Assembly (NCBI RefSeq): GCF_947172395.1
Contig: NC_069085.1
Coordinates: 7,844,112 to 7,908,111, forward strand
From: Bicyclus anynana
Taxonomy: Eukaryota > Arthropoda > Insecta > Lepidoptera > Nymphalidae
Length of the DNA stretch: 64,000 nt
Direction of reading: 5' to 3'
A program made the translations under genes and the position numbers. How positions within the stretch are numbered: the stretch's first letter is position 1; each line of letters starts with the position of its first letter. Shown one piece after another: positions 44,061-57,385 of the stretch. The notes under the pieces were generated by a model. That model made no database searches. It saw nothing but the letters and a program-made list of their open reading frames with translations, and was not told where the DNA came from.

Positions 44061-46378
44061 GAGTTCTGCCGTGTAAACCCAAAACACTGTATCTCAGAAA
44101 ACCCAGTTTTGAGAAATCGGCGTTTAAAAGTTTTTTTGCACTTTGGTTGATTTAAGCTACATTATTCTTATAAAATGTGTAGTATTAGGTATCAATCGAA
44201 AGATATTTTTGTAACCTATATAGCCATGTAAGTTTTAGGGCAATCCTGTAAATACATTTGCAATAATCTTTATAAACTTGTATTGTCATAGCAAAGGCGT
44301 AACAAACTAAGTTTACTTGTCAAACCAAAACACTCTATTTATAGTTACAGTTTCTTGGCTTTATAAGTAGCTTTTCAATATGTTTAACTGAAATACTGTA
44401 TTTTTTGTGTTATTGTTCATAGGCATATAGACAGTGGACGGGCTAACATGGCAGCAGGGCTTATATCTGTTCTGCGTTTTTGAATGTGTTTGCTAACTTC
44501 CATATTCAACCACAGGTTCATCACATAATACGTCTCGAGGGCTTCCTATTGAATCTTTGGTTCTAGAACAAGAGATTGTATTTGATGTATTATTATTTAA
44601 GTGTATGTAGAAATCTGTAGCGAAGTTCATGATATCTTGTCTGGTTTTAGTTTCAGTTTCAAGTTTTGGATCCAGGTTTCGTGTGTGGTCACTTCTTTTT
44701 TTTTGAGACTTTTTTCGTGCTTCTGTAGTCTTTTATGTTCTTTATTGTTTTGTTAGTGTTTGTAGTCATTATTGATTGATTTTCTTGAAGCTTTAAACAA
44801 TTGTCTCAATTCTCCTGCCATTTCTTTAGATTTTTGTTTTGTTTTCATAAGTTCAGTTCGTCTTGTAAGCAGAATTCGCATAGTTTCACTGAGTATTTTG
44901 TCTATAGTATTTATTTCTGTATTATTATATCTACGTGGGAGGCTGGTGATGATAGTGTCAGCTAGTTTGTTGTAAGAAAATTGGATATCTTCTTCTACAT
45001 GTTGCATTTCCGGTTGGTATATTTTAAAACCTAGTACTCTAGGTTGGTAGGGCCATGGCACCTATACGTTTCTTACCTTCGATCGGTGATTAGACAAAAT
45101 AAAATCGATTTCTTTTCTTACTTTGCCGTATGGCGAGAGTCAGATCCATTTTCGATTTGCTCGAGCTTAAAAGAAAGAGTTCATAATTGACATTCTATGT
45201 TCCAATGAGTATATCTCCTCCTTCGTTTCTCTTTCGATATCCGAATATTCCCATTACATGGTTTTCTATTTTGGACTGGCCAACTTTTGCGTCAAAATCA
45301 CCGATAACAACGATGTTTTCTCCTGCCTGGCTTTGAGCAACCCGAAGCATTTCGTAGAATGCGTTGATTTCTTCATCTGCAGAGTTTTCAATTTGTGCGT
45401 ATATTTGTAGGTATTATTGTAAGCAGTTGGTTGCCGTATTTCAATTTTAGTAGCGCAACCCGATTTGAATGTGCTAAAAAGCTTGTAATTTAACATTTAA
45501 GTTCTTTTTTTACTAAAAAACCAACTCCATTCTGGCCGATTGTTTCACCTTTGTAGCGTAATATGTAGTTTTGATTATGCAGCCCTACATAAATATATTG
45601 TATGTTAGTTCTATAATTTTTTCTGTTTTTGTTACAGATTTTACGTTAAATGTTCCAATTTTGATAGTCTGTTGGGGCTGTTTAATTTTTCTGGTTGTTT
45701 TTTCATCGCTTGCTTGATTTTTCTGGGGTATGGGCTTGGAGGAGGGCTTAGTGGTATCAAAGGACTTATATCATAGCGAGATTCGAAAATAAACTCTGAA
45801 TTCTTATAGGAGTTGTCAAGCTCAATGGTCTGTTTGACCGTATCTCGTTATCGTATGGCCTGTTAGCTTCAGAACATTCTTTGTTATTAATATTCTCCTA
45901 TTCAATCAAAACATGGTTTAATGTTGACGCCATCGTGGAGTAATTATAATGTTGTATATTGTTTTGTAATATTTTTTGCAAAAGTAAATTACCCGACGCA
46001 CTAATATCTTTTATAACCTAACTGTAGCGTTCACTCACACGCATTGCCAAACGGCCACTGAATGTAGGAACCTCCCGCAGGCTAAAATGCTCTACTTGAT
46101 GGCTCAAAAACTATTGGCTAGGGAGAACACTGTAATTTTTGTTTCGCGTAATAAGTAAAGCCAAAATACTGTAACTCAAATTACAGTTTTATGCTTTTAT
46201 AAACTATGACTTTTTTTGAATTACAGTCTTGTTGGTATACTCATATCTCCATAAATATTGAAAAAAAATCTATTTTTTTTTTATTGGCGTATAAAGCTCA
46301 TCAAAATTAGTCCAATGAGCGCTATAAACCCAAAACACTGTAACTCAAGTTACAGTGTTTTGGGTTTACACGGCAGAG
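44061..46378. mobile_element. 2.3-kb element with terminal inverted repeats and TTACA flanks
   Basis: tctgccgtgtaaacccaaaa (from 44065) is mirrored by the right end at 46352-46377 (ttttgggtttacacggcaga), 26 bp each. Both sides are flanked by TTACA (44056-44060, 46379-46383), a possible target duplication. A subterminal palindrome at 46325-46369 and scattered actgtaactc-type motifs repeat the end sequence. The interior carries a decayed LINE endonuclease on the minus strand rather than a transposase. Confidence 0.65.
44750..45800 (-). pseudogene. Decayed RTE-like LINE endonuclease fragment
   Basis: Read on the minus strand with frameshifts and stops: KIGTFNVKSVT (near 45660), GETIGQNGVGFLVKKE (near 45540), VVIGDFDAKVGQSKIENHVM (near 45310), GIFGYRKRNEGGD, then a TRRTELMKTKQKSKEMA stretch. 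These match the endonuclease (GDFNAKVG-type) and linker of RTE-like retrotransposons. It is nested in the inverted-repeat element 44061-46378 and is not functional. Confidence 0.65.
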
Positions 46379-46744
46379 TTACAATAGGTAAGTTTAAAGA
46401 TGTTAGGAATTTTCCCAAAAATAATATTATTAATTAATTAATTTCTATGAATATTATTTTTAATTTATTATGATATTATACGTTTTGGTAAATCTTATAT
46501 TTTCCATATTGCGTAGATATTAAAAAAAACGACAATCGGCTCTTACGGCTATAGAATATGGAGGATATTGACAGGTGTATGCTTAAACGAGCTTTTTTAA
46601 TGATAGCCATCCAATAAGCCCACGTGCCTGCAGCACTAACGGTAGGACATCCGATTAAACTGATCGTGTGTGGTTGCGATATGATAGCTCGACTTGAAGC
46701 AAAAAATATATTTTTATTCTGCCAACACACACAATCAAACATAT

Positions 46745-46980
46745 AGGCTACTTTTTATCCCGAAAAATCCAAGATTTGCGAAAAGTGATAATTTTGATGT
46801 TTGTTACTCTTTCACGCCTCGACTACTGAACCGAATTAGTTGAAATTTCGTATTGAGATATATTATAGCCTGGATCAACACATAGGCTTCTCTTTATCCC
46901 GGAAAAATCCATGGTTCGCGACAGATTTGTGAAAAACTAAATTCCACGCGGACGGTGTCGCGGGCGTCCGCTAGTATCTA
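46745..46980. repeat. Interspersed repeat (ends gcgggcgtccgctagt)
   Basis: ctactttttatcccgaaaaa, tttgttactctttcacgcct and cacgcggacggtgtcgcggg; same family as 52400-52790. Confidence 0.65.
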
Positions 46981-47204
46981 AATACAATAAAACAATGAAT
47001 AGGCATGGATTTTTAAAGGTAATCCGGCGGGAATCGGCTTGCATGAACTCTTCGCCGCTGATAAATAGTCAAGTACAGCATTGAGGTTATTTTTTTTTTC
47101 TTTTTTCCAAGAAATTCAAAGTCTAAATCATCAGCCTGGAGTTGTGATGATGGTGGTATTACGCCGCGTGCCACGTTTATCGTCCCGATCCTTATCATTA
47201 GCTA

Positions 47205-47355
47205 ACACTTGACAGTGATGGCTACAAAATCAAACATTATCACTTGAGGCCCGCCTTCTAGATCTAGAGCAGTGTGGTGGGTCCAAGCTCCATATCCCGC
47301 CTACAATTAGGCCTGGCTAGTAGGCCGTTAAAATTAGTCTGATAATGAGGATAAT
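47205..47355 (+). repeat. LINE 3'-end fragment
   Basis: gcagtgtggtgggtccaagc, tccatatcccgcc, then ggcctggctagtaggccgtt and gtctgataatgaggataa; the pattern (WxSKLHIPP..., then a TGATAATGA run) fits a LINE terminus. Confidence 0.4.
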
Positions 47356-47904
47356 AGAAGTTCGTCTATCAATAAATTACGAGATTATGTTTTATATTAG
47401 ACTTGTATATTACGGCAAATCTTAAATACCGGTAAATGATTGTCGTAAAACTCTGATGAAACATAACGTAAACCAGTTTGAAATTAAAACATTTATCTAG
47501 ACAGTGATGCATACTGATGCTGAGTTAAGACTTGGAATTTTACAGTATTTATTTTATCTCAATACTATTATTTAGTATCAATTAAATACCGAGAAAATAT
47601 ACGAGAAAAATATAAACGGAATTATATTATTCCCTCGAATATTTTTTGGTTACTAACAAAAAAGTTGTCAAACAAAAAAGCGAATTTATTGTATGTTACA
47701 TTGGTTGGAAAACCTGCTTTCTCGGTTTCCTCATATGGTTGGTTTAATTTTGTGATTTTCCTTAGTTAACAAATGTTTGGAATTCCTTTACCTAAGTAAC
47801 TTTTTGTTTATTTATTTTATAGAAACACTTGACCGATTACTTTACGCTTGAGTGATGGTAAGTACAAACCATGCTTATTGACAGAACTACACTTCGCAAG
47901 GCAT

Positions 47905-48050
47905 CCAAAGAACATTTATTTATTTATTTATTTACACTTATTTGCACACTACAACATAAGAAGAAAGAACAAATAATAGAACAGAGAAGTATAGTACAGA
48001 AGTAGGATACAAAAGGCGGCCTTATCGCTGCGTAGCGATTTCTTCTACAC
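47905..48050 (-). repeat. LINE 3' tail with (AAAT)n, reverse
   Basis: atttatttatttatttattt at the left is the tail read in reverse; the upstream part ggcggccttatcgctgcgta is common to lepidopteran LINE 3' UTRs. Confidence 0.5.
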
Positions 48051-48284
48051 AACATTATCCCCCCCAGTTGGTATAAGCACGGCAGTAGTACTTCCCCAAA
48101 CGAGCTTCTGGCACAAAAAGCTCTACACTACGAATACTTTATTCAGTAAGAATAGTGTAACAGAACGGAACGGCACGAAAGTATAAAAAAATGGCAACAT
48201 TAAAGCTGGTCAACGTAATAATAGAAAACCGGTTGCTAAATTGAGGAGTATTGACAAAGTATTGGATGTATTTGTCCACATAAG

Positions 48285-48430
48285 AGCAACTGTTGAGTTT
48301 CTTGCCGGTTTCTTCTCAGCAGAACCTGCCTTCCAAACAGGTGGTAGAATCTTTACAAATAGTCAACTGACGTATCAAAAGTGCTTGTAAACTGAGCCTA
48401 CTTGAAATAAATGAAATTTAAATTTTAAAT
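48285..48430 (+). repeat. LINE 3' tail, forward
   Basis: gttgagtttcttgccggttt, cttctcagcagaacctgcct, aaaagtgcttgtaaactgag and cttgaaataaatgaa, then an AT-rich end. A reversed copy lies at 19500-19612. Confidence 0.55.
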
Positions 48431-48805
48431 TTTATATAATTATTATATTAACGGACGCCCGCGTATTATAGTACAACGGGACGGACTCGAACCCATGACC
48501 AGTGATGATTTCAACTCTTTAACTGTGAAGCTATTGAGGCTTGAACTGCAAAATTGCTCTAAACTTCTTTTTGTTGTTTAAGTATTTCCCATTTTGATTT
48601 GTACAGGTCAACATCATTAAAAATTTAATTACTATCAATTATTACTTAGAACTTCATCTCTCTTTTTACCTTATAGCAGTTATGTAACTAGTTGTCGTAG
48701 GAGGCTTTGTTCGATTACTGCCTTATCGACAAAAACGCACCGCACATTGATGCAAAGTGCATCGCCAAGCGAGTTAACTATTCCAATATGGTGGCTCTCA
48801 TCACT

Positions 48806-49012
48806 CGTTAAGCCGGATTTATATTTGCCTGACGTGTCGTGTCGTGACGCATCAGAACAGAATCGGTATCGTACACTTTGTATGCGGCACATCAGAATCC
48901 ATCACGACATGTCACAACACATGTAAACGTTGCCATACAAAATGTATGATACCGATTCTTTTCTGATGCGTCTCGACACGACACGTCAGACAAATATAAA
49001 TCCGGCTTTAGA
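48806..49012. mobile_element. MITE with ~70-bp terminal inverted repeats
   Basis: aagccggatttatatttgcc (from 48810) and tgacgtgtcgtgtcgtgacg are mirrored by the right arm ending aatataaatccggctttag. The inner parts also pair (gaatcggtatcgtac / gtatgataccgattc). The minus-strand frames reported here are only the two arms translated. Confidence 0.75.
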
Positions 49013-49564
49013 AAGGTATGGAATACCATAATATAAATAGTGATTTCTTGGTTAATGCTCTTTGATCTAAGCATTGTTACTTGCCGTCAGGTTATTGCAG
49101 TAAAGTTTAAACTAGTTGTATGAATAAAAAAGGTCTTTACTCTAAATTTTGGTAAACAAACCAATAAATTACGTCGAGTATCTGGCATGTTGTTTCAGCA
49201 AGTTCATTTATTTCCTGCATGTACCTATATGGGAGTACCTTGTTTATTTTTATAATCTATATCTCTGATATCTATATTGGCTTTATAGGCTGTGTTAAGA
49301 AATACAAACGTAGTTTCCTTATGTATTTTTTATATTTTTAGTACGTTTGTTAGATTTTTTTCTAGTATTAAATATGCTAACTAAACCTTATTCTCGTTAT
49401 TCGTAATATCTCAATTTAAATCCATTTAGGTCGATCCTGCTAATATATTTTTACATAATTTAAAGAATAATTTGAAGTTTGTAAGCTTAGATACATAGAT
49501 AGTAGTTTGTAAGTATAGATGCAGATGTTTAATGACGGAATGATGACTGTCTGATGGACGGATG

Positions 49565-49888
49565 GTCACTGTGATAGTCCACTAGGCTATCGCAGTGACC
49601 TCTGCCTCCGATTTCGGAGGGGTTATTGGGGTGTGGGTTCGAATCCGGTCCACGGCATGCACCTCTTCTTTCTTTCTTGTGTGCATTTTAAGAAATTAAA
49701 TATAACCTGTTCCAAACGGTGAATGAAAACCCCGTGAGGAAACCTGCATACCAGAGAATTTTCTTAATTCTCTGCGTGTGTGAAGTCAGCCAATCCGCAT
49801 TGGGCCAGCGTGGACTTTTGGCCTAACCCTTCTCATTTCGAGAGGAGATTCGAGATCAGCAGTGAGCCGAATATGTGTTGATAATGTA
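49565..49888 (+). repeat. tRNA-derived SINE (family B), forward copy
   Basis: ctatcgcagtgacctctgcc, gtgggttcgaatccggtcca (box B), the body aggaaacctgcataccagag, and the end gagccgaatatgtgttgata. Confidence 0.8.
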
Positions 49889-51459
49889 GTATAGATGCAC
49901 ATTGTATCAATTAAAATCCGGCCGTGAAAGAATGCTCTACTGAGTTTCAAAGGTGATATCCAGCGGCTTATTATAATAATGTTAGACTAAATTTAACGAT
50001 AAATAAACAATAAAACAATTATTAAACACCCTACACTATCACTGCGCTTTGACATGGTTACAATAACGGTGTATGGTATTGTTTTTACATGACCAGCAGA
50101 AGTCAGAAAGGTACTTCGGGCGGTCGAATTTTTCTTACTTATCCGATAAATAAAACCCACTACAAAAAAATGCATGCTGGCAGCTTTAATAAGCCATTGC
50201 TGTTCTTATTTAAAATCCCTTTTGGTATCTGGACCAGTACTACTTTTCTGACTAACCTGCTTGATTTATACGAGTATATATACATACGTAAATTAAATCA
50301 ATCCTTCTATTTAAAACCCCTAAATGAACTAGTAACGTCATCTATGAACCACCCTAATAACAATATATAAAAATTTTCCTGTGAGGGTTGTGAGGTCGCT
50401 CATTCCGTACGGATGTTTTTCATAATAGTGTAACAATTTTCCGATAGATGGCTCTGCTTGGAACACTGATTGTAAAGGGAAAACTGAAAACTGTTTTGAA
50501 AATACGGAAAAGTGTTCCATTATGCACCTGCTGCTTTTTGCTAGTGTATGATTAATCATTAATAGTATAATGTGTACCTCCTAATTAATATTTAGGCGGT
50601 ATTTAATAAATATTATTCAATGTATACGCACCGTAGTTTTATATATATTTGACTAAATAAAAAAAATTCGCACGGGCGAATATATACCTACCAACTAGTA
50701 ACTTTAGTAGCTTGCTTTAAGATAAGCAATATTGAAGTAACTGATTTAAAGTTCCAAGATAACTACGTGATTATATGGTTATTGGGTAGTGACTAATAAA
50801 TTAAACAATCATTATTTACTCTTAAATATTAAATAAATTTATGTTAAAAATGTTCTTGTTTTCAAGGTTAACAGCTTTAACAATATATTAACTTATACCT
50901 TAACAATTAACTAAATAATAGAATTCAGAGAAACCGAGTTATGATACAATACTCTATTATTATTGTCGTCACCTAAAAACTGGATTTTATTTGCAATATG
51001 CAAAAGTTTTAGTTATTGATAATATTCATAATATATATTTATGTTTATTTAAAGACCCAAATTTCCAGTTTCTGTCATTTATATATTAAAGTTTAAGTGT
51101 ATATTATTAGGTAGGTATTTGTGTTGATTTTTTCGTCTCAGCTATATTTTGTATAAGGAAAAAGCATTAAAATCAATCCATGTCTGGAAAAGACGACTCA
51201 TGTAATATACAGAATTTATCAGTCGGGTAAATAAACTAAAATATAAATCCTAAACAAATACAGAAACAAATTTTAACATTTTAACATTTTAATAGACTAA
51301 TTAAACCATTAAATTCGAAAAGAATAATATTATTAAATATTGTGAAGTATATTGTGAAGAAAATCATTTTAGTCTGATTGCAATGTGGAACAAAGTACGT
51401 CATATATTTAACGGCGTTGTAGTAATATCTTTACGTTTATCGCATATTATCTAGTGGGT

Positions 51460-51560
51460 GGTAGTGGGGTGGTCAGCTGTCGAGCTGCAGGGGTGGGGGA
51501 GGGGGGTAGCGGTGCGGCGTTGTGACGTCAAGCTTTACGTGACGCGTCTCATTTCAGCGA
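51460..51560. promoter_or_regulatory. G-rich island with a CRE octamer in the Hr38 intron
   Basis: A G-rich run (gggtgggggaggggggtagc) is followed by gttgtgacgtcaagc, with TGACGTCA at 51523-51530, and ttacgtgacgcg. The flanks are strongly AT-rich. A candidate enhancer or alternative promoter of Hr38; position-based inference. Confidence 0.35.
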
Positions 51561-52399
51561 ATGATACTGTAAAAGCGTTTACATACGTCTCTACTCGTTC
51601 ATTACATTATCGCTAAGAGCTTTTCATTACTACATATTATGTGCTATATAGGTACACGTATCTAACTTTTAGCCTCGTAGATCCCGTTCCTCGGGAAATA
51701 TCGACAAAAAAATGTCTATTTCAGAATATTTCTATTTCTGTGCTAAACATCCTAATCCGTTCGTGCAGCATCTTTGAGCTGTTTTAGAGTTTTACTCGGT
51801 AAAATTTTATTTTTATCAACGCATATTTGGAGCCTTCGGAGTCGGAAATATCTTAAATAGTTTTTGAGTTATAAGTCAAAAACCTTACTTTTTAGTTAAT
51901 TGTCTATAACTTTTGCAATTTTTTATTTTTTTTCAAAAACTATCTTCATACAATTCCAAATCGAATGACACTCCAAACCATTTTTATAGGAGACGGAGAA
52001 CTTGTTTTGCCCTAAAGAGCACATGTGGATCAGACTAATAGGTATCTTTATAAGACATGGACTGATTGTCGTTCGGTAGTATAAGATCAAATGAAATTAG
52101 GGCTCCAGCTTCAGAGTAAGAAACCATGTAGGTACGTACATTAAGAACAAAAGAAGATTTACGAATTTCTGTAAGATTTTAAATTAAATTAGAAATTAAA
52201 GAGGTAGTTTTTGGTCAAATAGCGAGATAACTTTTTCAAGAAAAGTGAGGTTTCAGATATACGTTTCAAAATTCAATACATATCTTGAAGGCTTCTATCA
52301 AATGAGAGCCATTGAATTCCCAAAGTTCAGAACACTGAACAATTTCTTACCGATGACTATTGTTAAGTAGATACGGGTGTAAGAATGTAGGCAAAACTC

Positions 52400-52790
52400 C
52401 TACTAATATTATAAACGCGAATGTTAGTATGGATGTTTAGATGTTTGTTTGGATATTTGTTACTCTTTAACGCCGCTACTACTGAAGCGGTTTGGCTGAG
52501 AATGGAAATAGGTTTTACTCTGGATTAACATATAGACTACTTTTTATCCCGAAAAAATCCACGGTTTCCCGAGATTTGCGAAAACTGATGATTTTGATGA
52601 CATGAATGTTTGTTACTCTTTCACGCCTCGACTATTGAAACGAATCAGCTGAAATTTGGTATAGAGATATATTATAGCATGGATTAACACATAGGCTACT
52701 TTTTATCCCGAAAAATCCATGGTTCCCGAGGGATTTGTGAAAAACTAAATTCCACGCGGACGAAGTCGCGGGCGTCCGCTAGTTATATTA
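52400..52790. repeat. Long interspersed-repeat copy (reference copy in window)
   Basis: Runs from ctactaatattataaacgcg to gtcgcgggcgtccgctagtt, with two internal duplicates of tttgttactcttt(a/c)acgcc and of gctactttttatcccgaaaa. Widespread family in Lepidoptera; non-coding here. Confidence 0.7.
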
Positions 52791-53267
52791 AAAACGACTT
52801 TTAAGGCTTTTAGCGAGTCACGCTCTATCCAAATCCAACACGAAACTAAATTAATGAAAAAACGAAATTAATGAAATACATAACAATAAACAATGTAGAA
52901 ATGAGAATACCTTTAAAACATACATATAAAAAAAAAAAAAAAATGAGTGCCAGAATAGATTTTAAGAAGCATACTTGAATTTTTTTTAATTTCTTAAATT
53001 TATAGCACAGCAAGTTAAAAGGTCGTTATCGATAAGTTAGTGGAACAATTTATTAATATTATCAAACCATTTCCATAACATGCATAACTTTGTATGAAAC
53101 CGGTCAAATGAACATTGGGCATCAGGTGTCGTTTGAATTATTCCACATTGGAGGCGCCACTTAACATGTAATTAGGTAGGCGACGACATTTTGAAGCAGA
53201 AATATTATCTCGGACTACTTTCATCATCGTTAGGCTATTTTTAAAGCCCACAATAGGGCTTGGCCTC

Positions 53268-53575
53268 ATCAATATCAACCCATATTCGGCTCACTGCTAA
53301 GTTCGAATCTCCTCTCAGAATGAGAGGGGTTAGGCCAATAGTCCACCACGCTGGCCCAATGCGGATTGGCAGACTTCACACACGCAGAGAATTAAGAAAA
53401 CTCTCTGGTATGCAGGTTTCCTCACGATGTTTTCCTTCACCGTTTGAGACACGTGATATATAAATTCTATAAATGCATAAAACTGAAAAGTTAGAGGTGC
53501 ATGCCCCGGACCGGATTCGAGCCCACACCCTCCGGAATCTGAGGTAGAGGTCCACTGGGCTATCACGGTTCTCCT
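53268..53575 (-). repeat. tRNA-derived SINE (family B), reverse copy
   Basis: Near-identical to 18347-18655: cccatattcggctcactgct, cacacgcagagaattaag, ccggattcgagcccacaccc and gtccactgggctatcacgg. Confidence 0.8.
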
Positions 53576-54744
53576 TGGCCTTAGTTATCTTTATAGGAAA
53601 GGGGATACTTTTTCTTTTATCCAATAAAAATATAATAAATGCAATCCTAAGTTAGATAGTTTTTCAGAAAACCACAAAGGGATGAAAATATAAATTTAGA
53701 CTAACAGTTTATTAATATGAAATATATTACAACTGGTTCCTACTTACTTGGTTTGAACTATGAATTTAGGATTTCGTTTACTACCATTCGCATTAGAGAT
53801 ATAGCTAAATTGGGGTTAATCTCTAAAAGAAAAAGAAATTATAAAATAGAAGAAAAATAATAAGTCAGTAAAACAATATTTTTTTGTTTCGGTAAGTTTT
53901 TTCAAATTTATATTTATAAATTGAACAGAATAAACATTCATTTGTGATAATACGGCTAATATTCATAATATGATTTCAAAAACTATCAAATCATTTACAC
54001 TAATATTGGATATCGTAAAACGAATGCTTAAATATTTAATAAAACGCTAAATGTAATTTATAAAGCTTTACCATATGACCTTGGCGTCGGACTTGCCGCC
54101 TCTGAAGTTGTATGTGTGGGTATTTGAGAACATTATAAAACTGTGGAAGAATAAATTTGAATTTATTTATGTTTCTAATCATCTAAGAACTTGATAAGCG
54201 GAAACTTGTTTGATAAAATTTCTTGATTTTAGTTTAAATGAAACGCGACCATGTAATCCGCTTGATTACATAATTAAAGTGGATAGTTAATGTTGCTAAA
54301 GTTGTTCTATTATGAAAAGTGATAAAGATTAAAGGAATGATGAAAGGAATGCATCAAAATTTGAATAATTTCCTAACTCCTAGAACAACCAACTCATGGA
54401 CCGATTTTCACGCGGTTTTCGCGTGTCAATTAAGCTAAAATTGAAGAAGGCTTTGTTTCATTAAAATCTTATGTTAACAAAATGCTATCCAAGAAAAACA
54501 GAATTCCCCAAGGATGAAGTCACTTCCTCTGATCTAGTACTCGATTATACAAAATTCAAGGTTTGTGAGAATGGACTAAAGTTACTTTTTAATGCAAATA
54601 CTCAACAGATTCTGGTGAAACATTATAATATCTAAATCTATGCTCATAATAAATCTGTAGAGATATAAATTCTGTACATGAAATATATTTCCAAAATAAC
54701 TATCAAGGGGTGATTAGTGATCGATACTCATGCCAGAAATGCAA

Positions 54745-55015
54745 TCAGCAAAATTTTTATCTGTCTGTATGTCCATTATAGACACAAAAACTACTCGACG
54801 GATTTTAACGAAACTTGGTAAAATTATTCTTCATTCTCCTGGGCAGGTTATAGTATACTTTTTATCACGGTACTATCAAAACAAGCAGAGCAGTGAAGGT
54901 GAAAAAAATATTGGAACAACGGGAGAAGATACTCCATTTTTACAGCGATACTACTGTGAGGTCTGGATTAAACAGGTCTAAGGGCGGACGAAGTCGCGAA
55001 CGTCCGCTAGTCTAA
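54745..55015. repeat. Interspersed repeat ending cgcgaacgtccgctagt
   Basis: tttttatctgtctgtatgtc, actcgacggattttaacgaa and ggacgaagtcgcgaacgtcc; a variant of the same superfamily of repeats. The 83-codon frame inside is not a gene. Confidence 0.55.
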
Positions 55016-55444
55016 CATGACATGCGTTATGCATAAAAAAAATGAAACGTTATGATAAAATAATATAACTTTATAGCAAGCTAATGCGTTGATGTAATGC
55101 AGTATTCAGTCTAGTTTTTGCATTTGTGCTAGTACGCAGTAGTACCTTGGCACTAATACGTTTTTAAAAGCTCGTCCTTTTATTCAGGACAGAGTGGCAA
55201 TCAAAGAGATTAACGTATTTATTACATTATTTACGATGTTCGGAATGAATTAATATATATTTATATTTTGAAATGTTTGCAAGACATTCTTTATTTTCAT
55301 AATAGCGCGCATCAGCAAAACCTTGAGAAGTTGGTTACATTTTCTCGTTCATTAAGTTGCCAAAAATATAGTATTGCATGTTTGTTCTTTTGCAAGCTTC
55401 CAGGGTTACCATTATACAGTACCTAAAGAAAGAGTAAATGGGCC

Positions 55445-55640
55445 TGTAGCCATGTTATACGTCGATTCTCTTTGTACGAAACTGATAAAACTAAAAAAAT
55501 GCAAGGGAATCACAGATACGATCGATAACTTAATCACGTGAACGAATGTCATTCCTATACATTTTTTAAATTTCGAAGCATTTGCGATTGTTGAAAGAGA
55601 ATCGACGAGCCATATGACTACAGGCTCCGGTTGGATCTCA
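55445..55640. mobile_element. Diverged copy of the MITE at 27761-27946
   Basis: gtagccatgttatacgtcga at the left, atttcgaagcatttgcgatt and gaaagagaatcgacgagcca at the right; arms still recognisable but eroded. Confidence 0.55.
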
Positions 55641-56529
55641 AAAATAGACTTATTCGGTACAAGAATTGTGGGATTGTTTTATGAATCGTCAACCTGCATT
55701 CGAGCAGCAAAGTAGGTCTATGGCCCATATTCTCTCTACCATAAGGAGGGAGGCCTGGTATTGTAGTGGGCCGACACAAATAGGCTGACGATGGTATTTA
55801 ATAGAAATGGATAAAATCATGAGTAGATGCTGCGGGAGAGCACGCCTAGTGAATTGGGTGGGTGATCTTACAGCTCTTTCATATTTATTAAAACCAGATA
55901 CATGTAATATGTCATAAATAACTAAATAAATCAGTTATATTTTTTTACAATGATTGGCTAACTATAACATTAATATTTAACTAAATTAACTACCTAAACA
56001 TATAAAAATATTGATTAGAATGTACTTATTTTATTGCTTTATTGATTTATGTACGCTGTAAACTTTCATAGCGAAACTTTTACTAAGATCTTCACGTTAA
56101 AAACATTTCCTGTTACCTTTTCTTCACAATACGGGGATAATTATGAGTAGGGTGTCTATTTTTTTAAAGAAATAAACTGTAATTTAAAAAGTAAAAACAA
56201 TCTTTATACGGTATATACCTCAGGTGAAAATATAACACCCTTTCTTCGGTTTGTAAGCCGATTTATTTATTTTTTGTTATTATAAGATATCGAAGAGCTT
56301 TTAACGACAAGTATTGTTATCAGTATAATTTTGGAAACAGTTATGTTTCAGTCATACAATCGAATCCTTCAAGAGAAAGTCCTATATTCGTCATACAAGT
56401 GTCTTACGTCATAAATACACACACAGAGAAAAAAGAAATGTTTGAATGATGAAAATTTATATTACATAATTTCATGACGATGTTATAGTCCAGTGGTAAA
56501 TATGAAGATTATTGAACTCTCGGATTTGA

Positions 56530-56650
56530 CTCCAAATTTAGCCACTAAAAAAATCGTTTTTAAAGAAATTTGCTACTAATAAAATTGTTTTTAAGCAAAA
56601 TTTAGCCACTAATAAAATTGTTTTTAAGCAAAATTTAGACACTTTATTTT
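56530..56650. repeat. Short tandem repeat, ~35-bp unit
   Basis: About three units built on gcaaaatttagccactaata and aaattgtttttaa. Confidence 0.65.
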
Positions 56651-57129
56651 TAAGCAATTCTCTAGCCGAATGTGGAAAGTTTGTTTTTGAGAGCTCGTGA
56701 AGCCGTCGGTCCCGGTCATTATCCACACCTGATAATAATCGTTAATTCTTTACAACCTAAAATTAAGTTACGCTATTTACGCCTGAGGTGGGCAGCCTTA
56801 AATCCCCCTCGCCTTTAAGAGAGGCCTGTGCTTAGCAATATAGCATTAATTACTTTGATGATAAACGAGCAGTGTGGAAATGAAGGATGGATTGCTTGAA
56901 AAGCTTTTGAAAAGCTATTTTGTAAAGTATAGTAGATATTTATTACCTAGATAAATACTAATATACATATATGTTTAGTTACCTTTACTTTCAGCTTGCC
57001 AAATTAAAATTCTGCTAATCCGTTGCTGAACTATCTAGTAATGCTTATGAAAACTCATTTTCATATCAGATACGAAGAAGTTACTCGAAATAACTCTACA
57101 GTTTTCTCACGGGTTTCGAAAACTTTTCA

Positions 57130-57385
57130 GCGTGGATGTTCTACAGCTGTAACTTGCGAGTTCGAAGGCTTGACTAAGTAACAAGTTTTAGGAAGTCGGC
57201 AGCCGGTAAGCAAGGGCGTCCTTGAATCGGGGCGCGGGTCGATGCGTGACGTAACGCGGCACATGACGTCACGGGCGGCGGTCGATCGGAGGCAAGGCCG
57301 AGCTCGCGCGACCACGCCACCCCCTCGACTGCCGCTTTTCCACCCGGGTATTTTTAGATTCTGTGACGTAATTCCGCTATAGAAA
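57130..57385. promoter_or_regulatory. CpG-rich island with three CRE-type sites
   Basis: A GC-rich patch in AT-rich surroundings with TGACGTAA (57247-57254), TGACGTCA (57264-57271) and TGACGTAA (57364-57371). TATA-like sequences are present on either strand (gctatagaaa near 57377; ctaaaaata reversed near 57348). It could be an alternative Hr38 promoter or an activity-dependent enhancer; no transcript start can be fixed. Confidence 0.4.

Noticed and set aside
48680..49074. Minus-strand ORFs of 60-70 codons
   Set aside because: They are the two arms of one inverted-repeat element read as protein.
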